30,239 bases of DNA from an uncultured Bacteroides sp. (GTDB lineage Bacteria > Bacteroidota > Bacteroidia > Bacteroidales > Bacteroidaceae). The notes below the pieces were generated by a model, which was not told the DNA's origin, did not search any database, and saw only the letters and a list, made by a program, of their open reading frames with translations. This document shows, one piece after another, positions 17,382-26,199 of the stretch; within the stretch, counting starts at the first letter, position 1, and the number at the start of each line of letters is the position of its first letter. The DNA lies in assembly GCA_947071285.1 (NCBI GenBank), contig CAMTFK010000028.1, positions 1 through 30,239 of the forward strand, given 5' to 3'. The translations under genes were made by a program, and so were the position numbers.

Positions 17382-20300
17382 TTAGAATGCTACGTTAACA
17401 CCGAAGATGAATGAGCGGCTGCGCGGATAAGCACCGAAATCCACGCCCGGCGTCAGTGGGCTGCGCATGTTCGAAACTTCCGGGTCGAACCCACTATAGG
17501 GAGTCCATGTCAGCAGGTTATGGCCAGTGGCATAAAGACGAAGGTTGCTTAATCCTATTTTCTTGATTCTATTTTTTGGAAAGGTGTAGCCCAATGTAAT
17601 ATTGCTCAGTTTCAGGAAAGATGCATCTTCTACTGCCCATGAGTGTACGTATTTGTCACCCTCTTCATTGTCACGGAAGGAAGCTATGGTCTTTCCGGCG
17701 TTTAAGGCAGACAGTTCGGCGGGGTCGGTTACTACTTTTCCTTCGGCATTGATAGTCATCCAGCGATTGCTACTGTTCATAACATTCAGGGCATTGTAGT
17801 TCTGCCGTCCTACTTTGGTAGTCACCAGTTTGGTAGCATTAAGCACCTCGTTGCCGTAGCTGAAGGTCAGGAATACACTCAGGTCAAAACCTTTGTAGCT
17901 GAAATTGTTGTTTAAACCTCCATAGAATTTGGGTGAAGCATTACCTATCACGGTCTTGTCGTTTTCGTCTATCACTTCGTTGTTGTCCAGGTTCTTGAAT
18001 TTCCAGTCGCCGGGTTTCACATTGTTTCGGTTGCCTCTGTAGGGAATACCTTCTTTCAGGGTATAAGTTTTGGAAGAGGCATCGTAGTCGAAATCGCTCA
18101 CTTGATATACACCTTCCGTCACATAGCCGTAGAATTGCCCGAGTGCTTCGCCCACGGCAAGGCGGTGGGTGTTTTGGTTGTAGCCAAATTTGGCTTCATA
18201 GAGTTGTACAGCCTCGCCGGTCAGCGCTTCTACGCTATTCTTGTTGTGCGACAAGGTCAGCGTAGTACCCCAATTGAAATTCTTGGTGGAAATATTGATT
18301 GTATTGATGGTCAGATCGATACCTACGTTTTTGGTTTCACCGGCATTTACCAACATCGTCTGATACCCTGAAGAATAGGGCAGTTGCGCATTCAGCAGCA
18401 GGTTACTGCTCTTGTTGATATAGAATTCCGGTGAAATGGTGATGCGTTGTTCTAAGAATCCAAAGTCAAATCCCATGTTGAAAGTTTTGCTGGCTTCCCA
18501 TTTCAAGTCTTCATTGGGAATGGTGGAGGAGGCGTATCCGGGTACTAAACCACCACCCATGGCTGTGTTGAGCGAATTCAACAGTGCCAGACTATTGTAA
18601 CTACCGATGCGGTTGTTACCTGCCAGACCATAACCGATACGGAATTTCAAATCAGAGAATACATTCAGTTTCTTGATGAACTCTTCCTCACCCAGTCGCC
18701 ATGCAGCCGATACGGCAGGGAAATATCCCCATTTATTGTTCTTGCTGAATTTGGAAGAACCGTCGGCGCGGAATGTGGTGCTAAGCAAATATTTATCGGC
18801 ATAATTGTAATTGACACGAGTGAAGAAAGATACCAGATTGTCGTCATCATTTTCATTCGTATTGGCTACGGAGGGAGTACCCAATCCCATATCTCCCAAA
18901 ATGAATTCATCGGTAGGAAGACCGCTCACGCCGGTTTCTACGTAGCGTTCCCAACGGTGTACATATTCTTGTCCCAACTGTGCGGTCAGCCCATGCTTGT
19001 TGAACTTCTTTTCATACGTCAGCACATTGGAAGTTTGGAAGCTTCCGTCTTCTGTATTGCGGATGGAGCCATAAATACCGTTGCGGCGTCCCATAATGGA
19101 TTGGTCTCCATAGAAGAGTTCGCGGCGTTGGGTGCGGTAGCGCATACCGGTAGTGTTGCGGAAAATCAGTCCCTTTATTATTTTGAAAGTCAAACCTCCG
19201 TTTGCCTGGAATGTACGTATTTCGCGGTCATCCTTTTCCTCGGCAGCAGCGATGAGCGGATTCTGCATAACGTTTCCTGCTTCATCGGACAATAACGGGT
19301 CTTCGCCTTTCAGCAAGTCGTTGTCGCTGCCTTGAATACCGATGGTAGGGCGATATTGCAGAATCTGCGCCATTTTGTTGAAGCGTGCATCGGTGTTACT
19401 GCTTCCCTCGTTGGTTCCGTTACCGGCTACTCCTGCACCAAATATTTTGCGTTGGTCGAAAGTGATACGTCCGTCCACGGTCAGGCGGTCATTTACTTTG
19501 CTGTTGACACTGAGTGCAATGTTGTGCTTGTTGCTGCCACTATATACCATGGCACCTTCGTCCTTGTTGAAACTGTAAGATAGATTGTATTTGGTACGGT
19601 CGTTGCCGCCACTTACACCTACGCGGTAGTTTTGCGTCACGGAGGTACTTCCCATGGTCAGGTCCAGCCAGTCCAGTCCCGGGCGGTTGGCATAGTTTTG
19701 GTCAATATCAATAAAACCGCCGTAGCGTTCCTGCCACTTCGTCATGGTTGCTTCGATGTCGGTGGCTGTTCCCAATGTGCGCTCATAATCGGCCAGTACG
19801 AATTCTTTAGTACTCAGCACATCCAGGCGGTCGGATAACTTTCTTACGCCTACATAGGCATCAAAGGTAACAGTACCTTTTCCTCCTGTGTTCTTTCCAC
19901 CTTTGGTGGTAATCAGTACCACACCGTTGGCACCGCGTGCACCGTAAATAGCAGTAGCTGAGGCGTCTTTCAATACGTCGATGGTTTCAATGTCGGCGGG
20001 GTCGAGGCTTGACATACCATCTTCTGTGGGGAAACCGTCGATGACGTAAAGAGGTTCGTTGCTTTGGGTGATGGAGATGCCGCCACGCACACGAATGGAT
20101 GCTTCGGCACCGGGTTGTCCGTCGGTCTGGACAATTTGTACACCGGCCAGACGTCCGGCCAGTGCTTGTGTTGCATCGGCAGTAGGTACTTTTATTAATT
20201 CATCGCTTTTTACGGAAGCTACCGAGCCGGTCAGGTCTTTACGTTTCACTGTGGCATAACCCACAACCACTACTTCTTCCAGCAGTTGTTCGTCCGCTTT

Positions 20301-20591
20301 CATGGTCACATCGATTTGTGTGCGACCCTGAACCGGAACTTCCATGCTTTTCATACCTACGAAAGAGAATATGAGTACATCTTTGGCCGCATCATTAACA
20401 GTGAGATTGTATTGTCCGTCGATGTTAGTAATGGTGCCTATTCCACTGACTCCTTTGATGGTGACACTCGCTCCGATAACTTCCAGTCCTTCGTTGTCTA
20501 TCACTTTGCCAGTGACTTTCAGGCTCTGGGCCCGGAGACCCAGTAAGCAACAGAACATAAGCAATGCAGTAATTAAAAATCTGTTTTTCAT
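17382..20591 (-). CDS. SusC-like TonB-dependent outer-membrane transporter
   Basis: 1069 residues. Signal peptide (MKNRFLITALLMFCCLLGLRAQ), then a carboxypeptidase-regulatory-like beta-sandwich (~23-105, KVTGKVIDNEGLEVIGASV). Next come a TonB-box-like segment (EEVVVVGYATVKRKDLTGS), the plug domain (~120-235, RLAGVQIVQTDGQPGAEAS and ATAIYGARGANGVVLITTKG) and a 22-strand beta-barrel ending in the usual aromatic C terminus (SFIFGVNVAF). It imports the oligosaccharide held by the adjacent SusD using TonB/proton-motive energy. It is first in the susCD operon, 34 bases before susD. It is preceded by a 242-base region with an exact -7 box and an operator-like block also found before the PL15-fimbria operon, so it is probably HTCS-controlled. 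The substrate assignment (heparan sulfate oligosaccharides) rests on the neighbours. Confidence 0.97.
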   Translation of the reverse strand: MKNRFLITALLMFCCLLGLRAQSLKVTGKVIDNEGLEVIGASVTIKGVSGIGTITNIDGQYNLTVNDAAKDVLIFSFVGMKSMEVPVQGRTQIDVTMKADEQLLEEVVVVGYATVKRKDLTGSVASVKSDELIKVPTADATQALAGRLAGVQIVQTDGQPGAEASIRVRGGISITQSNEPLYVIDGFPTEDGMSSLDPADIETIDVLKDASATAIYGARGANGVVLITTKGGKNTGGKGTVTFDAYVGVRKLSDRLDVLSTKEFVLADYERTLGTATDIEATMTKWQERYGGFIDIDQNYANRPGLDWLDLTMGSTSVTQNYRVGVSGGNDRTKYNLSYSFNKDEGAMVYSGSNKHNIALSVNSKVNDRLTVDGRITFDQRKIFGAGVAGNGTNEGSSNTDARFNKMAQILQYRPTIGIQGSDNDLLKGEDPLLSDEAGNVMQNPLIAAAEEKDDREIRTFQANGGLTFKIIKGLIFRNTTGMRYRTQRRELFYGDQSIMGRRNGIYGSIRNTEDGSFQTSNVLTYEKKFNKHGLTAQLGQEYVHRWERYVETGVSGLPTDEFILGDMGLGTPSVANTNENDDDNLVSFFTRVNYNYADKYLLSTTFRADGSSKFSKNNKWGYFPAVSAAWRLGEEEFIKKLNVFSDLKFRIGYGLAGNNRIGSYNSLALLNSLNTAMGGGLVPGYASSTIPNEDLKWEASKTFNMGFDFGFLEQRITISPEFYINKSSNLLLNAQLPYSSGYQTMLVNAGETKNVGIDLTINTINISTKNFNWGTTLTLSHNKNSVEALTGEAVQLYEAKFGYNQNTHRLAVGEALGQFYGYVTEGVYQVSDFDYDASSKTYTLKEGIPYRGNRNNVKPGDWKFKNLDNNEVIDENDKTVIGNASPKFYGGLNNNFSYKGFDLSVFLTFSYGNEVLNATKLVTTKVGRQNYNALNVMNSSNRWMTINAEGKVVTDPAELSALNAGKTIASFRDNEEGDKYVHSWAVEDASFLKLSNITLGYTFPKNRIKKIGLSNLRLYATGHNLLTWTPYSGFDPEVSNMRSPLTPGVDFGAYPRSRSFIFGVNVAF

Positions 20592-20671
20592 GTTTTTATA
20601 TATAAGTAATTAGTTCGTTATTATGATATTATCCGACTCCTTATGCTAGCTTTGGAGGGAGAAGTTGTTTG

Positions 20672-20679
20672 CAAAGATA
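20672..20679 (-). promoter_or_regulatory. -7 box of the susCD promoter
   Basis: TATCTTTG followed by CA on the - strand, an exact TAnnTTTG match, about 80 bases before the susC start. The surroundings (GCATATCTTTGCAAACA) closely match the promoter at 29637-29644 (GCATACATTTGCAAACA). No convincing -33 box, as expected for an activator-dependent promoter. Confidence 0.65.
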
Positions 20680-20699
20680 TGCAGTTGCCGGATAATGCT

Positions 20700-20761
20700 T
20701 CTTCTCCCTTGTCTTTTTCTTCAATCAGTCTTGGTGAATCCTGTTTAATTTTTGTCTCAAT
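20700..20761 (-). promoter_or_regulatory. Putative HTCS operator upstream of susC
   Basis: About 60 bases starting ~28 bases upstream of the -7 box. It shares with 29665-29725 the blocks GGAGAAG, GATTCACCA and AGACAAAAA (as read on the - strand), in the same order. The distances from the -7 boxes agree within one or two bases. Such a shared block is a good candidate for the binding site of the AraC-type domain of the local HTCS. The assignment to that protein is inferred. Confidence 0.5.
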
Positions 20762-20833
20762 ACCTTTTGTTTTTGTTTAAAGATAAACCTTTTTGCTTGA
20801 AAATGAGCATATAACATTTTCCCCGAATTGAAG

Positions 20834-23392
20834 TTAATTCATCACTCTGGTCGATATGGGAACTTGGTCAACCATTTCCAAAGTCTGGTATTTATCATTA
20901 ATTTGGTCGTAGAGTACGGATGAACCGGTATTTTTGGGAAAATAGATACTACCTTCTAATATAAATCCATCATCTGCTCCATAGCAGAAAATTGACTTTT
21001 CTGTACGGTGCCTAATCAAAAGTCTGGGAGAACGGTCGGTGTCGAGAGTGGCTTCTATATTCCAGTCTCCAACGCTGAATACGTCGCCATTTCTACGGAT
21101 GGCGGAGGTACTGTCTCCCATATCTCTAACTTGGATGATGGCAAGGAAACGGGTCGACGGACAGTTGTTTATATGGGCTGTCAGATGCCACTGGTCGGGG
21201 TATTCGGGGCCGGTGCTAGCCGGGGGAACTACGAATTGGTCCGTTTGCGATAGGGTGAACTCGTCTCCGCTGAAAAGTTGTGTTACGGCAGTTAGGTTTT
21301 TGTCCGCGTTTGCGGTGCTAAACATTTGTTGCTGGTGGTCTATCTGAAATTCGGTAGGGCTGTGCAGTAACCAACTCCATTGCACGGGTGATGCAGCTTC
21401 CAGTTCATCATAAATGACGATAGTGTTGGGATGTAGCATCAATATGTGACGGCGGTACTTGGTGAGCGGTGTTTTTCCGAACCCGTTCTCTGCACTTTGT
21501 GCAATGCCGGCTTGGGCAAAGTAGTTTACCCACATGGGATCGTCGCTGATTCCGTTGTAGGCATGTGAGGCATCACCCAGACAATAGCTGATATGGCTTC
21601 CTCCCATGGCGCGCATTATGTTTCCATAGCCTTTGGTCGAATAAGGTTGTCCGATGCCGTTTACCAGAATAGTGTTGTGAGCCCGGCTGTGACGATAGGA
21701 CATCAGGTTGTGTGCGTCACTAAAGTTCTGATAGTATCCTGTGCTGCGGTATACATCGATACCTTTGTATAGCAGGTTGAAAGCATTTTGACTGGCGGTG
21801 GTGTGGCTACCCGAGCCGAAGGTACTGGAACGGAATGAAAGGGCGAGGTCTTTGCTTGTATTGCCCAGATTGCTATGAATGGCAACTTCACCGGCATCCT
21901 TGTACCATATCAGTTTGGCTGCGTCTGTTGGCAGAGTTGTGTGATAGGAACGGTCTGCACACATGCGGTAGAGGCGCAGTTCGTAGTCCTGTTGTATCAG
22001 GGATTGACATTCTCCGGCATACCAGCCTGCGTAACTGTCACCGGTTTCGCGTGCCAGATAGTCAGCAAATGCGGCAGTGAGGCGGTTGGGGGAGTCGCCT
22101 TTTTCGCTGTTGTCTCCGAAGCCATTGCTTTTGGAGTTCGGGGGGAATGTATAGGAGAGGGCACGTCCGGCATTCTTGTACCACGGATGTTGCAGGAAAT
22201 CTTTGCGACTGACATAGGAAAAGAGGGCGGGTATGTAGGCCAATGTTTTGACGTTGGCACTGAAATAACCGGTGCCGTTGTGCCAGATGCCGTCGCGATT
22301 GAAACCGGAAGCGGGTGCACGGGCGGTCCAGAGCTCATAATAATATTCCAGTATAGGCAGTATTTCGGCGGAGTGGGCAGGTTTGTCATAAAGCATGAAA
22401 GCTGCCTGGAAGAGGATACGCATATTTTGTTGCCAGAAGTGGTTATCGAAAATGTGGTTCTCCTGGTATCCGCAGTTGGTGTTGTAATAGTAGCGTGTAG
22501 TACGCAGCATCAAATCTTCGGCGGCAGTACGCTCTGCTTCAGAGAGCCTGGAATAGAGCAGATCGTATGTTTTGATGTGGCAGAGGGTGATGTTGGTTGC
22601 AGTGAAGTTGTCGGCGAAGAGTTGACTGTCGCTGGGTGGGGTGGCAATCATGGATTGCAACAGTTGGTGCAATTTTGTGGCATAGCTTTCTGATTCGGTC
22701 AGGTAGTAAGCTTGATAGAGGTAAGTAGCATGCTGCCTGAGTTCTTCGGCACGACTGTAGAGATCGGGCATGGCGGTATAGTCGGTAGCCAGGGCAATGG
22801 CGGCACGTGCTTGCAACTGGCGGTATTCGGGATGTGAAGTAACTTTGCGCCGTGCTTCGTCAATGCGCCCGTTGAGGAAGCAGTAGAGGCGGGGGTGGAT
22901 GCGGGGAGCGTTTTCGAGGAATGCGCTGAATGCGGGAGTCAGGAATACAGGAGTTTCGTCTTTTACCTCAAAGCTGTATGTTTGGCTCCATGTACCGGGG
23001 GCACTACCATCTGCAGCAGTGCTACGGAAACGCCAGTACCAGGTGCCGGGTTTGAGTTGGCGGTGCGGGTTGTACATGCACCATTGTTGAGGGGCGGTAG
23101 TCAATGTTTCAGAGTCATTGAAGTTCTCAGCTTGGGAGAGGGAAAACTGTAACTTCTCACCTGTCTTCATGGCTTGTGGTACGATGAGAGGGGCAGGATT
23201 CAGGAACAATTCGTTGTCCGCTTTGGGATAGGGCTGCGTACGTATCTTGTCCTGATAGGCTTCGGGAGTTTTTATCGGTGTTTCGGGGGTGGGGCTTTCA
23301 GGTTCGGGAAGCGTATCGGATGAACAAGCGTAGCAAAATAATAATGATACGGCAAGCAAGCTGGATGTCAATTTGCGGAAAGGAGCGTTCAT
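20834..23392 (-). CDS. PL15-like heparan/uronate lyase, probable lipoprotein (DUF4962 + heparinase II/III)
   Basis: 852 residues from the ATG at 23392; the frame stays open upstream, but this start gives a proper signal (MNAPFRKLTSSLLAVSLLFCYACSSD). It is probably a lipoprotein at Cys23, although CYAC is an unusual lipobox. An N-terminal FnIII-like part (PGTWYWRFRS) and DUF4962 helical toroid precede a heparinase II/III beta-sandwich. Candidate catalytic/metal residues by comparison with PL15 lyases are His313/His318 (ENHIFDNHFW), Tyr376 (NGTGYFS) and His530 (GSHTTASQNAF); RAHNTILVNGIGQ is also conserved. PL15 subfamily 2 members in Bacteroides act as exo-type heparin/heparan lyases, so that is the likely role. 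The fimbrillin gene lies 168 bases upstream and the gap contains a terminator-like hairpin, so expression may differ from the genes before it. It is a paralogue of 27006-29606, with a different export signal. Confidence 0.88.
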   Translation of the reverse strand: MNAPFRKLTSSLLAVSLLFCYACSSDTLPEPESPTPETPIKTPEAYQDKIRTQPYPKADNELFLNPAPLIVPQAMKTGEKLQFSLSQAENFNDSETLTTAPQQWCMYNPHRQLKPGTWYWRFRSTAADGSAPGTWSQTYSFEVKDETPVFLTPAFSAFLENAPRIHPRLYCFLNGRIDEARRKVTSHPEYRQLQARAAIALATDYTAMPDLYSRAEELRQHATYLYQAYYLTESESYATKLHQLLQSMIATPPSDSQLFADNFTATNITLCHIKTYDLLYSRLSEAERTAAEDLMLRTTRYYYNTNCGYQENHIFDNHFWQQNMRILFQAAFMLYDKPAHSAEILPILEYYYELWTARAPASGFNRDGIWHNGTGYFSANVKTLAYIPALFSYVSRKDFLQHPWYKNAGRALSYTFPPNSKSNGFGDNSEKGDSPNRLTAAFADYLARETGDSYAGWYAGECQSLIQQDYELRLYRMCADRSYHTTLPTDAAKLIWYKDAGEVAIHSNLGNTSKDLALSFRSSTFGSGSHTTASQNAFNLLYKGIDVYRSTGYYQNFSDAHNLMSYRHSRAHNTILVNGIGQPYSTKGYGNIMRAMGGSHISYCLGDASHAYNGISDDPMWVNYFAQAGIAQSAENGFGKTPLTKYRRHILMLHPNTIVIYDELEAASPVQWSWLLHSPTEFQIDHQQQMFSTANADKNLTAVTQLFSGDEFTLSQTDQFVVPPASTGPEYPDQWHLTAHINNCPSTRFLAIIQVRDMGDSTSAIRRNGDVFSVGDWNIEATLDTDRSPRLLIRHRTEKSIFCYGADDGFILEGSIYFPKNTGSSVLYDQINDKYQTLEMVDQVPISTRVMN

Positions 23393-23447
23393 ATTCTTAG
23401 TTTTTAAGTGGGTGTTCCCTTCTTGGGGGATTGCAAAGGTGATAAAA

Positions 23448-23483
23448 GGTGGGGAGAATGGAAATATCCATGTACTCCCCACC
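23448..23483 (-). terminator. Terminator or attenuator between the fimbrillin and PL15 genes
   Basis: On the - strand GGTGGGGAG (complement of 23475-23483) pairs perfectly with CTCCCCACC (complement of 23448-23456). An inner TGGA/TCCA stem sits in the loop, and TTTTATC follows. It sits about 78 bases after the fimbrillin stop and 56 bases before the PL15 start. I see no clear -7 box between it and the PL15 gene, so it probably lets part of the transcription through. Confidence 0.65.
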
Positions 23484-23560
23484 CTGAAATTGATGTAAGG
23501 TCGATTACTGTATACTTTTACATGTCTTCTCTGTAATGGGGGCAGGGGAGAATGTAATGG

Positions 23561-25090
23561 TTATTCGAAGATAGTCAGCACAGGGAATATTAGTGCTGAT
23601 GTGGTTGCTTGCAGACCGCCGGGTGCATCCGCGATTTCTTCTGCCCATTTATATAATACACCGAAAACAGAATTAACCTCTTTGTATAAAGCAACTGAAC
23701 TGGTTGCACAGTAAAAATTTCCGGAATAAGCAGCCTGTAGATTGGCTTTCAGAGTTTCATTATCCAATTTTAATGCATCTGTCAATTGTCCAGTAGATGG
23801 AATGTACCAAGAACTTAAATTGTTCCCACTAAGATTTGGCAATACTGCGGTGTAGTAGGCATTGAATAGTTTGGATTGATCGGAGGTAATACTTCCCAAT
23901 TTAGCTTTTAGTGCAGCATCGAAAGCAAAACCGCTATAGCCTTCTGCATCATCATTGGTTATAGCCAGATTGAAGCTACTAAGATCTCCGACTGCTACAC
24001 GGTTGGTGACTTTATCCAATGAGATGGCGTAAGCTTTTGCTTTCTTGCTATCGGCATAGGTTGAGTAGTCTGCTTTACCCTCGGCCATTGCAAATACCAC
24101 AGCGATAGCATCGTTTGCATCAGTCACTACTTTGCCTTCTGCATTGATATAACTTCCCACTGCAATGGCATTCGGATCCGCGGGCTCAGTGGGTTTGTTG
24201 TCAAATTCATCTCCGAAACTCACTTCGACAGTTGCTTGTCCTGCTGTGTTTTTGATGTTGAGATTGACAATCTTGTTTTCATCCGTTGGCAGGGAAGTAA
24301 CTTTAGCCTGAATAGGTTCTTTGCTATTGCTGGTGCTGCTGATTGTGATTGTCATATTGGTCGTCACTTCAGTCTCACTTATCGGTGCAAATGCAAAGAA
24401 GGATGCAAATACACCGTTGGCTACATCAGCCATATCTGTTTCTTCCAATCTGATAGCCTTTGTTGCAGCAGTGGTTTTATTGAGTACATTGTAGCCATCG
24501 GGTACATTGAAGTTGGAGATTGTAATCCTGTTGTAGTCTTCAAATGCACTTGGATCGTCAGTCTTGAGTATAATTTTGGAGAAAGGACGCTTCAAAGTGA
24601 TACTTGTGTTCCCTTTTTCCATAGCGCCGCAGAAAGCATCGCATGCGGGCGCATTGAACATAAGGTTCTTAGTCATTTTCTGGGTGATATTCGTTAAATC
24701 AGTTGTTGCATAGAAATTGTCAGTCCATACACCTTCTGATGTAGGTTCCTTTGTTACGTAGTCCGCCCAGAACAGACATTTATAGTTGTCTTTTGGCTCT
24801 TGGAATGTGAACGTTACTTTTTCTCCGGTTACTTTGGCTGTCTGTCTCATTCCTTCGCCTTCGATGGCTACGCCTGTATTGGCATTTACCACCTGCATGA
24901 TGCAACGGCGAACCGTATTTTCAATCTCAGACATGGCGCGTGTATGAGTCTTTTCTCCCGGTACGCCTACTGTGATTGTCACTTGACCGTTTTGTCCTAC
25001 TCCTGTTCCGGACACGATCTCCTCTTGGCTACAGGATGCGAAGAGCACCGCGAACAAAGCCATCACTGAATACAAAAAGTTCTTTTTCAT
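23561..25090 (-). CDS. Fimbrillin-family lipoprotein, two-domain, probable pilus tip adhesin
   Basis: 509 residues. Lipoprotein signal MKKNFLYSVMALFAVLFASC (Cys20), then SQEE. Residues ~30-295 resemble Bacteroides fimbrillin/DUF6562 modules (TRAMSEIENTVRRCIMQVV, FTFQEPKDNYKCLFWADYV, ISNFNVPDGYNVLNK). After a proline/acidic linker (~300-310) comes a separate domain (~311-509) with VGSYINAEGKVV, AKAYAISLDKV and SWYIPSTGQLTDAL (Trp428). This pattern is like the lectin-like DUF1566/FISUMP-type modules at the end of some fimbrillins. It follows a FimB/Mfa2-like gene by 45 bases and is likely exported as a lipoprotein, processed, and assembled into a pilus or a surface adhesin. By position it could bind heparan sulfate; nothing in the sequence proves this. 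It may also be a plain structural subunit. Confidence 0.8.
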   Translation of the reverse strand: MKKNFLYSVMALFAVLFASCSQEEIVSGTGVGQNGQVTITVGVPGEKTHTRAMSEIENTVRRCIMQVVNANTGVAIEGEGMRQTAKVTGEKVTFTFQEPKDNYKCLFWADYVTKEPTSEGVWTDNFYATTDLTNITQKMTKNLMFNAPACDAFCGAMEKGNTSITLKRPFSKIILKTDDPSAFEDYNRITISNFNVPDGYNVLNKTTAATKAIRLEETDMADVANGVFASFFAFAPISETEVTTNMTITISSTSNSKEPIQAKVTSLPTDENKIVNLNIKNTAGQATVEVSFGDEFDNKPTEPADPNAIAVGSYINAEGKVVTDANDAIAVVFAMAEGKADYSTYADSKKAKAYAISLDKVTNRVAVGDLSSFNLAITNDDAEGYSGFAFDAALKAKLGSITSDQSKLFNAYYTAVLPNLSGNNLSSWYIPSTGQLTDALKLDNETLKANLQAAYSGNFYCATSSVALYKEVNSVFGVLYKWAEEIADAPGGLQATTSALIFPVLTIFE

Positions 25091-25135
25091 GGTTTTAGCT
25101 ATTTAATAGATTTATATTAATAAAGATTTCATTTT

Positions 25136-26164
25136 TTATTGTTGAATGGGATTTATTTCTACATCCACATTGATTTCTCCGTCATATTCAGGGTCAAATC
25201 CTACTCCTCCGTTTGGATTTGCCGTCAGGAATGCACCGCGAATAATGGTATTCTTATTACGCTCGCCGGGAATGCGTACGACGGTGTTTGCCACTGTCTT
25301 ACTTTCCTCGTTTACTATTTCCACCTCCACGGGGATATAAGTAGCCTCTCCGGAATTGACAAACACGTAGTCGAAAGCTAAGGAGAACTCTTGCGTACCT
25401 TCTGCGGGCAGGGAAAAGCTCTTGGTATATTGCATATACATCAGCGAATGTTTGGGTACATCATCCAGTACGTTGTAACCTACGGGCAGGTAGTTGCTGT
25501 ATTTTATCCGTGCAGTGAACTTGCTACCCGTCACTTCACCATTCTTTACTTTACGGAGGAACGAAGCCACATCGTTGGCGATTAACTCATAGCGTGCCAC
25601 GGGGCGATGCAGTTCAATATCTACGGGTACTTTCGCTCCCCATTCGTCACGGTATCTGGTCAAATCTACCTCCACACTTGCGGCGAAGGCATCTTTGTAT
25701 TCGGTATTACCTGTGTACTTGTCCGCTCCGATAAGTGGAACCAGTGACTCTGTTTTATAGTATAAATCAGCTTTCTGCGTTTCAGCTTTCACATAATCGG
25801 ACCATACCACCAATTGGTATTTTCTTGCGTGCAGTTTCATGCTGACAGGCAAGCTGAGGTGTGTGCGTTCGGTTATTTCTTCTGTAAACACTTGTCTTGC
25901 CACTACCTGACGGTTCAGATATGCTTCTACGATGAAACGATACTGGTATTCACTGTTTACCATGCGTGTAGAAGAGGGGTTGCCCTTATCGCTCAGGTTG
26001 ATGTTCAGTGTCAGATTGGCGTCCAGCGTCACTTCCGTGGGGTCTATCCCCAGCTCGCCTGTAGCGGTCATCTCCGGTTCTTCGTGCAGGGTACATCCTG
26101 CCATGAGTAGAGCCAGTGCCACCAGGTGGGTATAACGTTTCAGGTTATGTAATTCTTTTCTCAT
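25136..26164 (-). CDS. FimB/Mfa2-like (DUF6562) fimbrial lipoprotein
   Basis: 342 residues. Lipoprotein signal with lipobox LMAGC (Cys24), then TLHEEPEMTATGELGIDPTEVTL. The remaining sequence is all-beta and resembles the N-terminal module of the neighbour at 23561-25090: RKYQLVVWSDYVKAE matches NYKCLFWADYVTKE, and KYSNYLPVGYNVLDD matches ISNFNVPDGYNVLNK. In Bacteroides pili such short lipoproteins act as the anchor or a minor subunit that starts or ends polymerisation. It lies between the DUF3575 gene (35-base gap) and the larger fimbrillin (45-base gap), the usual order of these cassettes. It has no extra lectin-like domain, which fits an anchor role. The exact subunit role is inferred. Confidence 0.8.
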   Translation of the reverse strand: MRKELHNLKRYTHLVALALLMAGCTLHEEPEMTATGELGIDPTEVTLDANLTLNINLSDKGNPSSTRMVNSEYQYRFIVEAYLNRQVVARQVFTEEITERTHLSLPVSMKLHARKYQLVVWSDYVKAETQKADLYYKTESLVPLIGADKYTGNTEYKDAFAASVEVDLTRYRDEWGAKVPVDIELHRPVARYELIANDVASFLRKVKNGEVTGSKFTARIKYSNYLPVGYNVLDDVPKHSLMYMQYTKSFSLPAEGTQEFSLAFDYVFVNSGEATYIPVEVEIVNEESKTVANTVVRIPGERNKNTIIRGAFLTANPNGGVGFDPEYDGEINVDVEINPIQQ

Positions 26165-26199
26165 ATTATTGCAGTATTAATATGTTTATTCTATTCTTG

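Noticed and set aside
21875..22693. 272-codon open frame on the + strand inside the PL15 gene
   Set aside because: Antisense to a clear lyase gene with conserved motifs; composition is not protein-like and nothing supports expression.
20834..23482. Start of the second PL15 lyase at 23482
   Set aside because: The extra 30 residues run through the terminator-like hairpin and precede a good lipoprotein-type signal that starts at 23392.
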